Counted from the first letter of the stretch, positions 48,770 through 61,316 are shown. The stretch is 64,000 nt of DNA from Baylisascaris procyonis (GCA_037389465.1 JAZARR010000268.1:1-64000), one strand, 5' to 3'. Translations and numbers: made by a program. Notes: a model not told the origin generated them from the letters alone.

Positions 48770-48969
48770 AGAATCTCGATTTCGCCCTTTACAGATCCGA
48801 ACACATTTGAAGTGAAAATTGCTTTAGTGCAAAATGATCCGGAAGGAAATTTCAGATAATAACTCCACTGACTGTGTACACTGATAAGGCCGGAGATTTT
48901 AGGTGTGTGATTAGATATCTCGATGAATGAGTTCTTTAATGAAATCAAATGAGCAGTTATTGCCGCATT
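48770..48969 (-). CDS. Exon ISNHTPKISGLISV type, right copy intact
   Basis: The open frame on the minus strand ends at the strong donor CT|GTAAGG (48769). It contains ISNHTPKISGLISVHSQWS and FCTKAIFTSNVFGSVKGE. The left copy has a stop and a missing base. The position and strand suggest it belongs with the exons at 49.4-50.0 kb downstream of the membrane-protein gene. Confidence 0.4.
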
Positions 48970-49433
48970 TCATGGCAGAGGAAGCGAATGATGTGACACC
49001 CAAATTTTTATGATCTGATATGGAGGAGAACGGTCGTCGCTTAATGCTGAACATACCTTTGTCGTTCGAAAGGTTAATGACAAAACTCGCATTCCATCGG
49101 AATTCAGGTTTTTCCGATTTGCGGAAGGCTTGACGCGTGATATAAACAGAACTTTTTTTCAGGACGAAATTCGATCAAATTCTAGTTTTTGGAAGCTTTC
49201 AGCCATAGTGTTTAGATTTTTCCCGAAGCGATTATATGGCGCCAATAAGACCGAGGAATGAGATATTTAGTTCAAAAAATCAACCCTTTCTACTTCCTTC
49301 ATTAAACAGCTTAGCAAGAATACTGCTACAAAATGTCTCTATTGAAACTCTCACAGAATAGTTGGTAATTACCACTTACCAAAATATATATTTCACCAAC
49401 CCAAAGTTTTCGAATTCAGATAAAATTGGAATC

Positions 49434-50009
49434 TCATTGGTGACCTTTGGCCAATCGAATACCTCTGACCTCTAGCTCTGAAGTTGGTTTGCCCAACAAA
49501 GTGGCCTCAATTTCTCGATTTTCGAGCCCCGCTTCATAAAACCATACTCTCGAAAGTAGAAATTGGTAAAAGAAGTTTGCAAAGCTTATGCTGTTTTCTA
49601 CAGGGCTTCGAGTACAGGAATTGAACATATTCGACTAGCCGAATGGTAGAGGTTGCCACACATAAATGACGCTGCTAGCCAACGTTGGCGAACTTTTTTT
49701 TCAATGTTATACAAATGCTTTCATTTAAAGAGAAGAGTAGCAAATAATGTTGCAAAAAACGAACACTTTAACCTGTCTAACAGCCTCAAATAAACCTTAC
49801 CCTTAGTGAAATATATCGCATCCCAGTTTCGTAGGAAAAAATTTCGGCTTCAGCAAGTTTCCTCTCCCCTGTTCCTCCCAAATCCTCCACAACAAAGTCT
49901 TTTCCATCATTTCATCAAGAAATTCAGGAAGATGGACTATTTTTGCATGCTCATGAGGCTATATACGATTGCCGGATTGTTGCCAAAATGTTGAAAGAAA
50001 CAGCGCCAC
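49434..50009 (-). pseudogene. Right copies of the two exons seen at 13190-13803, frames broken
   Basis: The first exon (about 49801-50009) has an extra base (TAGCCTCATG against TAGCCCATG) and loses two bases in the GGGGAGGAGGG run. The second (49434-49608) has an extra G after CCAAAG. The adjacent membrane-protein gene is intact in this arm, the reverse of the left arm. Confidence 0.4.
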
Positions 50010-50097
50010 CTGAATAAACATCCTTGCTAATAAAACCCTGTAGTAGGACATCGCAGCCTCATATTTATTAAAGGTTGCACACAAATATAGGTTGGCT

Positions 50098-51261
50098 TTA
50101 TACAAGTTTGCTCAAAACTGCCTCAAGCAATTCAACAGCGATCACCACTCCAGCACATGCGATCGATACATAGCTGAATATGCGATACAAGCCTGGGATA
50201 TAAAGCACAAAATGTGCCACTAGAGCAAGCAAAATGCTCCCAAATACTCCTGAAATCAAGTGCATCAGTATCATCATAAAAGAAACGCGTTGTGCGAAAT
50301 AAATGTTTCTTGCAGTCGTTTATGACTGCTGCTGTTCTTTTCAATGTCTCTCACGCATTTCATCTCTCTATTTCTCATGAAATAAAGAAAAATATATTTC
50401 TACGGTATTCTTCTTGCTAAAAAATATTTGGATACGAACCGAAAATATAGGGCAGCTTATAGTTGAAATCATTCATAGAAAGAAGCTGCTTGAAATCATG
50501 ACGACCGTCGATGCAATAGTACCAACGATAACCGGTATGATACAAGTTGATAGCATGTACTGCTGCAGGGAACAAAAATGATATTCCAAGACGTTCGGAC
50601 TCCCAATACAGGAGTGCTATCTGTAAAAATTTGTCGTATAAGCCAAAACTGCCTCGGCACATATGTGCCGTTAAGGGTTCACCGAGTGGCTATCGTTCCA
50701 AATTCGAATTTTCGTATGGAAGGGAATTTTTTCAGAAGTTTGCCCTCGGCTTATTGTGAAAGTGAGTTATTTTTTCCTTGCAACTGTAATCAACACTCCA
50801 TTTTCAATAATTAAATCTCACGTTTCAAAGGAAAATTCTGGCAAACCGCCTCCCCTCTGTCCTCTGGGGCAAATAGTTCCCTCCCTAACCGGAAATCTTC
50901 AGCACTTTAGTGAACAGTGAACCCAATCGTAACAAAGAACTATTTAAGATGGTAACTTATGTTTTATGTGTGCACCGATTAGGAAACTTGTAGCTGTGAG
51001 GATACTGCATTATGGAAGTGCGTTATAACACCGGAACAGCAGTGTTGTTGCGCAACTATTGGTGATCTTCTCGTCCACACTCTGCAAGTCCTCGTAGCTG
51101 ACCTTTTTCTCGAAAACTGGAAGAAACAACCCTCAATCTTCTGTTTAAGGAACTATGATACCTTGAAGGATTACCTGAATGATAACTGCAATCATCTGAG
51201 CAGTTCGCATATTATATGCGATTCGTGGGTAGAGCTCGTAAGTGGGTTGCTGGCTAGTCAT
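50098..51261 (-). CDS. Three-exon gene for a 139-residue protein with four predicted membrane segments
   Basis: The exons are 51175-51261 (87 nt), 50440-50620 (181 nt) and 50098-50249 (152 nt), totalling 420 nt including the stop. The start is ATG in CTTCAAATGACTAGCC. Donors are CAG|GTAATC and G|GTTCGT; acceptors are TTTTTACAG and GATTTCAG. Hydrophobic segments fall at about residues 21-37, 43-57, 90-107 and 112-133. The loop between the second and third carries YHTGYR and CIDGRHDFKQ. I know no family with this pattern. The paralogue at 55186-56968 has the same exon plan and a 181-nt exon 2, which supports the model. The protein is probably an integral membrane protein; its role is unknown. 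Confidence 0.75.
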
Positions 51262-52178
51262 TTGAAGCGTACTTCCTGCAAACAGCACTTTTATGTTTTA
51301 TGATCTGCTCATAGAATGGGAAGTTTCGCATCAAATCGAACATGAACATGCTAACCGCCCAGTCTAAACTTTGGGGCTTACCAATTTGCATGCCAACAGT
51401 AGTTACAGATTAGTTTTTGCAAAATCCACGACAAGAATTCGTAATTCAAAATTAGCATCTTGCAGATAATCTTTTTCATCACTAGAAAACTGAGATTGCA
51501 GCATTATGTTGATAGAGGTTCTCTTAGACAAAGTTTTTCACAATTTTATAATAATGCAAACGCAAGAAATTCATACTCTTTACGGTACTCGTTGAAGAGG
51601 TTTTCGATTCTTTCTATGCTTATCTATCGTTTGACTGGGTATCGGATGCCGGAAATTCCCAAATTTGCAGTTAGTGTTTCTCTAAGTTTCCTCCCGAAAG
51701 AAGAAGAGAGCAATAAGCTTATCCATCTGTTACAAATTAACTCTGCACGAGCTTTTGATTTCAGATTGACTAGATCACTGATTTTGACGCACTAACGCAG
51801 AAGGCTTTTGAAGGTAACATTCACCTCACAGTTGACTAATTTTGAAACTCAAACTTTTAGATTTTGACAGGTCGCATTGGCATAGCACATCACGTGGCAC
51901 GACAGAATATCTGGGATGAAAAAATATTGAAATGGTATGGTAAATGGTATGGTAAGTGTAAATATGGCAAGTGCTCCTGACATCACTTGACACATAGTGC
52001 TACTGAAGGTTGGAGGTGGGAAGTGTTTTTGCCTAGTGCTTTGCTAAAAGCTGAGTATCAAGTGAAGGAACAGTCGACGATTGAAACCTTTCCTTGCTCC
52101 GGTATTCAATGAACAAAAGCGAACCAACCGAAATCACACATCACTTGACACATAGTGCTTGAATGGATGGCCGTAGTT

Positions 52179-52592
52179 CTAAAGCTGAGTATCACAGTTG
52201 ACATTGAAACACTTAATGGAGGAATGCATTGCCGTTTCAAAGCATTCATCACTTAAGGAATATTTGCACGCAAGAAACACTGACGAAGCTGGAACATTCT
52301 GTTCGAACTTTCTATTGCATTTTTGCAAATTCCTTTCCCGAATTCTTTTGCAAAATCCCAGTATGTTGACACTTTGTCGGCACATGTGTATGTGTACATC
52401 TCTCTTCCCGTAGTTTCAACTTCGAAATTACTGAAGTTGCAACATAAATTTGGCGTGCACAATGTTCGTGATAAAATGTTCTTCTGCACCATGAGTTACG
52501 TTGGTTCATCAATTTTAATAAAAGTTGTAGTAATTGAGAAGTGCCAACAAATTTGCTCCTTACTGCTTGAGTCGGACTTCAATTTCACATAA
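52179..52592 (+). pseudogene. Right copy of the 152-codon gene, 5' half disrupted
   Basis: From 52323 the frame matches left 9824-10080 without indels (SAHVYVYISLPVVSTS, SYVGSSILIKVVVI). Upstream an extra A (GCAAATTCC against GCAATTCC) and deletions break continuity. A duplicated ACTTGACACATAGTGC string at 51988 and 52143 shows a local rearrangement here. Confidence 0.4.
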
Positions 52593-53989
52593 GTGGAGCC
52601 GCAGATGAAAGAAATTTTAAGCATAAAATTTGTTTCCGTGCTATGAAGGAAATATTAAATCGATATTCTACATAAAATAATTATTGTTGATGATATGTGA
52701 TCAGTTCAGTGGAGTGCAAAACTGCACATCACGTCAGTTGCTTTGCTATGCTTCTCCGCTTTCCTGACACCCACCGGTTAGCTTCGCTGAAAAAGCCGAA
52801 CAATAATTTGTGAATTCTCTTTGAAAACTTAACTGAACCGGTATCAGATTACGAGCTCATCGTTTCCTCGAAAGAAAACGGTGCACAAACATGCCAAAGC
52901 GGCTGACACAATCTTTGCATTTGCATATTTGTTCAACTAGTTTTATAAATTATCACCAAGCAATAAATATGCAAAATTATTTCACCATTTTTAGCAACCT
53001 AGCCAATCGTACAAATCACCCACGAAAGATTTCCTCTTTAGTTATTCGACCGGTGTGAAATGAAAAATGTCTGCAAATTTCTTTTAACTTGTAATATGTG
53101 TCACTTTTTCCAAATTCGGTGGATTAATATGAAATATATGTGGTCAACTTATAGTATATACAAATTTCGCAACTGCAAGCTTCGATGCTTCATGAGTTAG
53201 TGCATCCAGATAGACAAACATACAATTAAATATAAATGCAAACAGAAATATTATTATAAATATATTCAAAATATTATACACTATTGCGCGCTCTGATTTC
53301 TTCACCGCCGCAACTAAGTAAGCAAATGAACATGTAAGCACTGCTGCCTATAATTCAAATTTGGACTCGTAGCACACTCATATATGCATATGTTTTATAT
53401 ATTTGAATCAAGATATATGTACACAAACATATAGAAAGTATATACGGCGCATTTTATACATATGCGTATATGCATGCAACTATGAGCAACTGCAGTTGTT
53501 AATATGTAAGGGATAAGGGACAGAGAAGAATTAAATTGCGCAAATTGCTGGAGGAAGGGAAAGCGGAATACAGACACAGCATTCCGCATGTGAAGGAAAA
53601 AGTGAGATATAACGCTGAAATTATGGACTCACCCTGCTAACATTTGGCTTCAACACGTTAACATGATGCCAATTTTTGTTAAATGTTCTAATGCTTGAAT
53701 TATGTTACGAAACTTTTTAGTCAGCAGACGACGTTTAAAGAAGTTTTATTTGAAACAAGATGATGCTGACACACAAAAAAAACAAATTAAAACAAGCGGA
53801 TCGCACCTTTGACATAAACCACATGTCTATGAAAAATGATGCAATGTTTATGCGATGGCGTTTTTTCACATTTTGCGCTCATTTTGAAATATATTCTTTC
53901 CTTCATAGAAATTTCGTTGTTTGATGCATTCTGTTTACCGTTTAATAATGAGAAACACTTAGACGGTAAAATAAGTAAATAAGTGAGCC

Positions 53990-54384
53990 ATGGAAAGAGA
54001 ACTATATGCGCCTTTTCCACCTCACCACAGCAGGCGAATAGTCCTGAAATTTTTCGAAAAACAGTTGAAAAACATCTTAAGAAATTTATTAGTTCTGCAA
54101 GCCCTCCAGAAAAAATCGTTTTATGCTACCCGCAACATTTAACGCGGCATGAAAATTTGAATCGTAAATTTGTTGCTATTGAATTAAGGTGTCCATTAAC
54201 GTCCTTATATAATGAAATGAATACTCAGCCACGAAAACATACAAAGATGAGGAAAATTACCTTCAAAACTTCTCCCCTATCTCAAATGCTATTCACCCGA
54301 TTTTTTTAGAAAGATGCAAAACCCGGCAGGTCTCATTCGGTACTCTATGATAGTTTGCGATCGTTTATCTAAGTGATAGAAACG
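53990..54384 (+). CDS. Two-exon small gene, MERELYAPFP type, right copy intact
   Basis: ATG at 53990 opens exon 1 to 54117 (42 codons plus two bases: APFPPHHSRRIVLKFF, QLKNILRNLLVLQALQKK), with donor TC|GTTTTA. A 192-nt intron ends with GATTTTTTTAG at 54309. Exon 2 continues in phase with KMQNPAGLIRYSMIVCDRLSK and TGA. This gives about 64 residues, basic and probably helical. A further splice of only 27 nt would extend it into the downstream exon at 54450. The function is unknown. The left copy has a nonsense codon in exon 1. Confidence 0.5.
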
Positions 54385-54449
54385 AAAAGTGAAACGAAGC
54401 AATGTGAATTTACTACAGTATATCGCGGAATTTCAGTGTTTCTCTACAG

Positions 54450-54715
54450 TCAAAGATATTGAAGCTATTACAGACAAATAAAGCAGTCATCAAAATTGTT
54501 CGAAAATACTTCAACTCCACTGCAAAATGTGGCGCTTTTTCTTGAATACTGGCATCTTGTCAAGGTTTGTTTTTTTAATAAAGAAACGTCGAATCGAATT
54601 CATGATCATAAATGGTAAAAAAAATTACAGATATTCACATACTGTATCACCTCCAAAACTGCTCAGTGCAAACATATATGGTAAAATAAAAACACTGAAG
54701 AAATACCTACGATAT
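54450..54715 (+). pseudogene. Right copy of the SKILKLLQ terminal exons, +1 frameshift
   Basis: Counterpart of left 7746-7974. The first exon is 115 nt instead of 114 because of an extra base (AAAATTGTTCG against AAATTTGTCG). The last exon (IFTYCITSKTAQ) is conserved, except that the stop TAG is TGG followed by TAA. It ends only a few tens of bases from the breakpoint of the right-only block at 54741. Confidence 0.45.
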
Positions 54716-55185
54716 TGTACCGTAATTTAAAATTCTAATATAGCAGTATACAGCAGTAGTAACATATGTAGACGACCTTTTGGTTCCAAAATACGTCTGC
54801 AAATTTTCCAGTGGAAATTTTTCTTTCAAAATTTTTGGCAAGTGACCATGGTTTTCGAAAAAACTTTTCAAGAGTAATACTCACTCTCCCATGGCGCCAA
54901 TTACTCACTGGTTAGTCATCACCCTCCGTGCTCAAAAAGAAGTCCATCCCTTCAGCTAGAAAAATCCGCATTCTTTTGCCAACACTTTGCATTCGTTTTC
55001 AATAAAAACTGCAGAGTTACAAAAATATATCATTTTCGAATTAAAAGTCAACACTGTTAAAAAACGACTTCTTGCCAGCAATCACAAACGACAGGAAAAA
55101 CACCGAAGTTAAACGCAAATTTAAAAACCAAAAATTTATTACTACAACGTATTGTTGAAAACTCAGCAACACTTACTGGAGTGTT

Positions 55186-56968
55186 TTATTCGCTTGAGGG
55201 TTTGTATGTTTCATATATTTCGGCTGCGAGTACACCACTAGCGGCAACCAATGATGCGTAATCGGAAAGGTTGTATATGAGTGCACTGAGGGTTGATGGA
55301 ATCGAACCAACAATTAAGTGCCCAATGAACGCCAAAACAACGCTTCCGAATACAGCTGAAAACATTTTGAAATTGCTGAACTGTCAAGCTAAATTAAAGT
55401 CTGAAAGAATTTTAAGTTTCTAAATGAAACCAATGCTTGCTAGAAACTTGATGCGAGGATATTCATACTGGCTTAACAAGTTTCTCAAGGCGGGAAAATG
55501 CTCAGCAATTCAAATGCGAATGCATTCGAAGTTCACTTATCTTGATTCCTCCCCTCCACCACCTCACTTTGTTTCTGTGGAAAGTATTCTCTAGCCAACT
55601 TACTGTCATTGAAGGTTTTAAATAAGGAACAGATTACCTCTAAAATTCTATAAAGGAATTACTATGAACAAATACAAACTTAATTTGATCCATTCTGGTC
55701 GTCCCTCTAAATGTAGTCTCCTTACCACATACTCCAGTGTCTTATGATGCCTCCATAAAAATAATCATTACGTATGCTGGCAGTTCAACAGTAATCTTGA
55801 AGCAATCCTACAATTCCACCCATAATGTAAGCTTCATCTTCAACTAATGGGACCTTACCTGCGAACATCTGAGTTCATATTCATCCAATGATAAATCGTT
55901 AATTTCTTGTAAATTTTAATCCAAATAGTTATTTAAAGCACTCGAAAAAGGGGGTCATATGGGAAAAGGTGAGCCAAATTACAATAATGACTTAAGAAAC
56001 TCACGGTCGCCAACTAATCAAAACCACAGTTGGAGTCTTTCACCACGAAGACGTCGGAAACGAATTATTGCTAAGCATTTCAAAACTTTTAGCCCAATTT
56101 CCATTCCTTTCCGCCCATCCCCTCCACCTCTCATTTGAACTTACCTATTCACTTTATCCTCCAGAGAGTTACATATAGCGTTTTTATGCGAAACCTCTCC
56201 AATAATACATTTTTCTTTCACTTAATAACTAACCGAAAGCATATTTCGCTTTGATATTAATATCTTTGACGGAAATCATTTGTTTGAGATCGTAACGTCC
56301 ATCAATATTGTAGTAGAGACGTGAGCCAGTATGATATATGTTAAGGAGGTGTACTGCGAGAGGAATGAGAAAGTACAGTCCGATACGATCGTACTCCATA
56401 TAGAGAATACATACCTGAAAATTGTTTCAACCATCACAAACTACAACTACTGGAAGAACAAAATGTATCATAGTGCACTGCATTCATTCTCTTTCAGCAG
56501 CATCTCCCTTTTCATACCACAGGTAGACATTATACGTTTTTATTTTACTCGTTGCTAATATTTCCATTTTTTTCTGATTGCATATCTCAAGCTTGAAATT
56601 TTCCTCCTCTCTCCTATCCACCTACTCAAATGGAATAGACAAACATTGGAAAACTTTGTTCCTAATAAATTAAAGTTCAGATTCATTCTCCAATACTTGT
56701 AAGTACATCAACAACAAAAAAGATGGATTTATAGAAATATAGAAATACTCGAAATGTTTATTGCAATACTCTTCCCATACATACGCTCCCCATTATGCTC
56801 AATAGGGAATTGGGTTAGAAGATAAACTGAGGGAAATTCATTTCATGAAAACGAAAGTATGCAAATTACCTCAAGGAATAATGCGATCACTTGAGCTGTA
56901 CGCAATTGATAAACAATTGATGGAAATGAAAATCCAAAGCTTTGATGGCTCCCTTCAATGGTGGCCAT
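55186..56968 (-). CDS. Paralogue of the four-segment membrane protein, 149 residues
   Basis: The exons are 56870-56968 (99 nt), 56234-56414 (181 nt) and 55186-55355 (170 nt), totalling 450 nt with the stop TAA. AATAAA overlaps the stop. Donors are GAG|GTAATT and G|GTTAGT; acceptors are ATTTTCAG in both cases. Exon 1 ends with the shared RTAQ motif. Exon 2 shares VHLLNIYHTGSR and IDGRYDLKQ with the 50-51 kb copy, and exon 3 starts VFGSVVLAFIGH. Intron positions and phases are the same as in the paralogue, so this is an old tandem duplicate, diverged well beyond the difference between arms. It has no left-arm counterpart. The product is probably an integral membrane protein of unknown role. Confidence 0.75.
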
Positions 56969-57362
56969 TCTGATTCCTGAAACTCTTCTAATATTACAGT
57001 TATTTTCATAATTGTAATTTCATTCTCGCAGGCAACGAGTCAAAATAAAACGCCAGTGATACACCAACCATGTATGAATTTTTGTCTATTTTGATCTGAT
57101 CGAATAAAAATGCACTTTGATTATGATCCAAAGCGTTCTCTCTGGTGGGCACGCATTTTCGTCCCTATGACATATCGCATAAAAACAATTAGAAGCAAAT
57201 GGTTATTTTTTCCGCATTGTAATATAGAGCTACAAATGTGCTGGTGAATTTACTATGGGTTGAAAGATTAGTGTTTTCATAAGATTACAACATGGCATTA
57301 CGTATTGCTGCTCAAATCTTCTATTAACTGATAAGAACAGATAAGGAATGATAAAAACAGAT

Positions 57363-57407
57363 AATGCTTATCTGTCTTCCATTCGGAAAGGAAGACAGAT
57401 AAGCATT
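57363..57407. repeat. Perfect 18-bp stem hairpin with 9-nt loop
   Basis: AATGCTTATCTGTCTTCC at 57363-57380 is followed by a 9-nt loop and then its exact reverse complement at 57390-57407. It could be a transposon-end remnant, a structured RNA or a replication-slippage product; the stem is short for a microRNA precursor. Confidence 0.8.
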
Positions 57408-58328
57408 GCAGAATAAGTCATACGAAACAAAGATATACTTCAGCAGCAGTACTCATTAGCATCGTCAAGAATTCGTATTCACTACCTAAACAGCTTAATA
57501 AGCAATGGGATTTTATTATTAAGGTGAAATAGCTTCTAATTTGAGGATGACTTCTATCTCTCAGATATGACGTCATTATCAGCGAAAAATCGATACAGTT
57601 GGCAGACAATTTTATGAATAATTCACTTTCAGTTTGAAGGGTCAAGTTTCAAAGAAAAAAAAGGCTGTGGCAGATGGGAAACCTAGCGATTGTGCATCGC
57701 AATCAGTGCAGTTTATTTCAGTTTAAAAATCAACTTGCAGTTGGTGAAATTTGAAACGGCATTTTGCAGAAACAAGCGGTTTTTATTGCCTTACGCCGTT
57801 CGTACTTTATCATGCTGCAAACATTATTAACTTAAACCGAATACGCTCCAAACGGTAAGAAATCATCCCACTCTTCAAAACAACTTGTTTTTATCGGTAA
57901 ATTTCAGTCAAAAAACAGGCTTGCAGGTGAACAGCAAATGTCAGTTCATTCCCGACGATGTAGGTAAGGAAAGGGAAAAGAACCAGGCTGACAGACAAAA
58001 AAGGAAGAATACACTAGATGCACTTGGGTGATAAGACTTTTCCAATATTCTTCTGCTAGCAACTGAAGTCATCAGTAAAAAGATCGGAATATTTTCAGCA
58101 ACATCTGTGCGAACATAAAATATTTGAAATGCACTGTAAAACTGATGGAAAAAGTGAATAACAAGTTTGTGAGCACGTCATCGACAACTAGTCATCGAAA
58201 CTTTCATAATATCCGCTTTCTGCAGGATTGTTCATCGAAACAGCCAAAAGGATAACAATTTGTATGCTGACACAGAGGCAATATGCAAATATATGAGTGC
58301 TAACAGTCTATATGCAAATATCGTCGAC

Positions 58329-59206
58329 TCATAGCATTCTGATAAGGAACAGCGAAGTAAGCGTGGACGCAACAGGCGAATAGAGACATGATAAGCGCTC
58401 ACTATGCCAATGTCCAGACGTCGAGCAATTCAAAACATCAACGAAACAAGCTGCCAACAACTGGCACATCAAAAAAGCGGCGATATACGTGAAAATGCGG
58501 CAAACGCTCGCTAGAGACCACACAAAACGGAAACAGAAGATAGTTGCGAAATGTGATTGCTGACGCTGTTTAGTACGTTCAGGTTGAGGCAACGCAAGGG
58601 ATGAACTTTAGCTGTCACAGTTTGCTGCTACTTCAAGTGATTCCAAACAACGTATGTGCAGTCTCGTAGCGTTTATGAAAAACTTTTTCGCGAATAGGAA
58701 CGCAGTACATCTGTGGAAAATAACACCCTGACAGAAGGGCAGCGGAAAACAATTTGATCTCGAGGATTCCAAAACGAAAGTCGGCATGTACGTTCTGGCC
58801 AAGAAAGAGGTGAAAGGGCAGTTGGGATGAGGGGGAGGCGGGCCAGAAAGTCGAGACACCTTACGAACTAGCGAACTGGTAGCTGTAAGGGTTATGTCCC
58901 CTTGGCAAACTAGTCGTTAGGTCTCTATGAAGATCTGCACCTTCTGTCAAGATGCGGTCGAGTAAACTGCAGGATGACACAGGCATAAGGGCGAACGCTT
59001 TATCACCCTTACACAATAAGGTGACAAACGAGAAGCAGCATCGCGCCAACGTGGAAGTCATCCTAGTGGGCTCCCACCGTTGGCAGGATCAGCGTAACCG
59101 CACCTTGCGAACTTCAAGTTGCAAGCGATCGCGTCATGCGTTTCAACGACCACATTTAATCTCACTCTGCCCTACGAACAACATAGAATCTGCAATGAAT
59201 GCATGA
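58329..59206. other. GC-richer segment with unsupported frames
   Basis: Frames of 60-87 codons lie on both strands (58329-58592 and 58608-58859 minus, 58952-59206 plus). None has splice sites, repeats or recognisable motifs. The base composition differs from the surrounding AT-rich sequence, which may indicate a separate origin. Confidence 0.35.
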
Positions 59207-59430
59207 GCACATCAACCCCTTTTATGCCCTCCCTATTCTGCCTGAGGCTACTTGCAACACACGCTGAGCAGTCGTTTGTTCTTCCCATGAGCTCTTGACT
59301 TTCTTTGACTTATTCTGCAAGGCTCACTATTCCGACTTGATCTATAGTCGAATGGTCTATCTTATCTACCTTACACAGAAGCCTCAGAAGAGAAAGCTGT
59401 AGAGAAAAAATTGTGGAATTGCTCCCGGGT

Positions 59431-59500
59431 GGATTGCAGAAGGGATCCGAACCCGGAACCTTCCGCTTTCTGATTAGGCACACTGTCCGACTAATGAAAT
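59431..59500 (-). other. tRNA-like fragment, possibly a tRNA-derived repeat
   Basis: On the minus strand GGTTCGGATCC is a near-perfect RNA polymerase III B-box. About 40 nt upstream, AGTCGGACAGTGTGCC resembles a D-arm/A-box region. I could not fold convincing acceptor or anticodon stems, so a functional tRNA is unlikely. A decayed tRNA or the head of a tRNA-derived SINE is possible. Confidence 0.3.
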
Positions 59501-61316
59501 ATATCCCAAATATGCTATATACGATGTTGTGTACTATGACAGATCTGTAGGTGTGGATTGAACTTCAAGTAGTAAAAGTTCCTTTATTTCTCTTTCGTAT
59601 TTTTACCATATGGACATCATATTTAACGGTTTACCCAACTAACAGAGACATTATCACAAAACGGAACGCGAAAAGAAAAAAAACATGCGACAGACAGAGA
59701 CAAAAATGAGAGGCAAAGAAAGAAGAAGACTTTAAAGGACATAGAAATGATGAGATGGGGAACCAGACATCACTTCGAAAAGTCGAAAAGTCGAACACTT
59801 GCCAATATTTCATCTCTTCCTCAGCACGAACCTCTACGGTGCCTCCCATACAAACAAAAACATATAGAGTTCACTAACGAACAGTGGACATTGCAGAGAG
59901 GCAGAGAAGCCCATTTGTCGCATGTGATGACGCTCTGCACAAGCGGTGCAGCACAACCAGCTGGTAATAGTTATATACGAATATCGTTTTCTTCGGACTT
60001 TCATAATTCCACTCAATATCGAGACATTTAATCGTAGTTCATTTTAAACATATATAACATTACATATGATATACTGTTAAAGGTTTAAGAAAGGTGCTGA
60101 TATAGGAATATAGCATAAAAATAGAACCGTTGAGCTATTTCATCGAATACAGTTAAAGACATCGTTATGAACTCTTATAAGTTAAGATATAAGGAGTGAA
60201 TTAATTTGGAAGTAGGCATCGAACACTTTTTTGGCGATATCTATCGTTCGACGATAATTAGAGCATGAGACTCTTAATATTTCTTACTGATGCTTTCTTC
60301 GATTATGATGGAAAAGATGACCAGCAGCAAACAAGATATCAACCATCGAATGTGGTAAATAATGCGCATATTCCAAGTTGTAGTCGTAAGGTCTTTAAAT
60401 GCAAGTGAAGTGGTCGCATCGATTCACTTGTACATCTTGAGGAGCAATCGATAGAAGAAAACTGATGGCATAAATGCGCGTTTGCTAAGCTCATTAAATC
60501 TTTCATGAGCCCAAGTTATACTGTCATGACAAAAGTTACTTAAGGTTACCATCAAAGACTACGAAAACAGAGGAATCGAGGCATTAATTTGAGAACAGAT
60601 TCCCAAAATGGTTCTATACTACTATAATAAAAGTATTGCCCTATGCGTCTTAATCACTTTTGTAGATGCTCACTATACCACCTTTTCACTGATATAATCG
60701 TGAAAAAACAAATCTGAAAAAAACTTCTACTGAACCTTTACAGGCTAGAATATCCTAGTAAGGTCCAGATGCATATGCTGAAGATAAATTGCAAAGGAAT
60801 AGTTTAAATTGAATCAGAAATACACATGCAGTTATCAACCTACCTACCACGATTATATGAAGACAGATGTCAGAAAATTCGTGTTCGCCTATGTTTATTT
60901 TACCTTCGTGCAAAAGTTTCCTAACAACTTCAAAAACCGATCTGAAATATATATTTTTCGAATTCCCGCGCCATGAAGGTCGCAACGTGGAGAAGTTATC
61001 TTACCTTAAGATGGAAACTTCCTCCACCTTAAAGTATCAAAGAAATTTTTACCTCACGACAATACTGTTTGATTTGTCTTGCATATATCCGTTTATCCTA
61101 GGCATATGAAACATTTTCCAGGAATTTCAAGAATCTCGTAGAAATTTTTTCCTGATATGTGCATGAAGAATTCTCGAATTTCCCAAAGATATGCATGAGG
61201 AATGGCAAATACAGTCGTTTAAACCTCAAGGCACAATTCTGCGGACCAAATTAATCCGCCGCACAATCTCGAAGCACATTCAAACGTGAGGTTGTCGAGT
61301 CGCTATGGTTGCATAA

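Larger units (their letters stand above)
54741..60765. other. 6.0-kb block present only in the right arm
   Basis: Homology to the left arm stops at 54740 and resumes at 60766; the left arm has 80 unrelated bp instead. The block holds a paralogue of the four-segment membrane gene (55186-56968), an 18-bp perfect hairpin (57363-57407), a GC-richer segment (about 58.3-59.3 kb) with unsupported frames on both strands, and a tRNA-like fragment near 59.43-59.50 kb. Two smaller gaps inside (57.0-58.3 and 59.5-60.7 kb) show nothing else. Confidence 0.85.
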
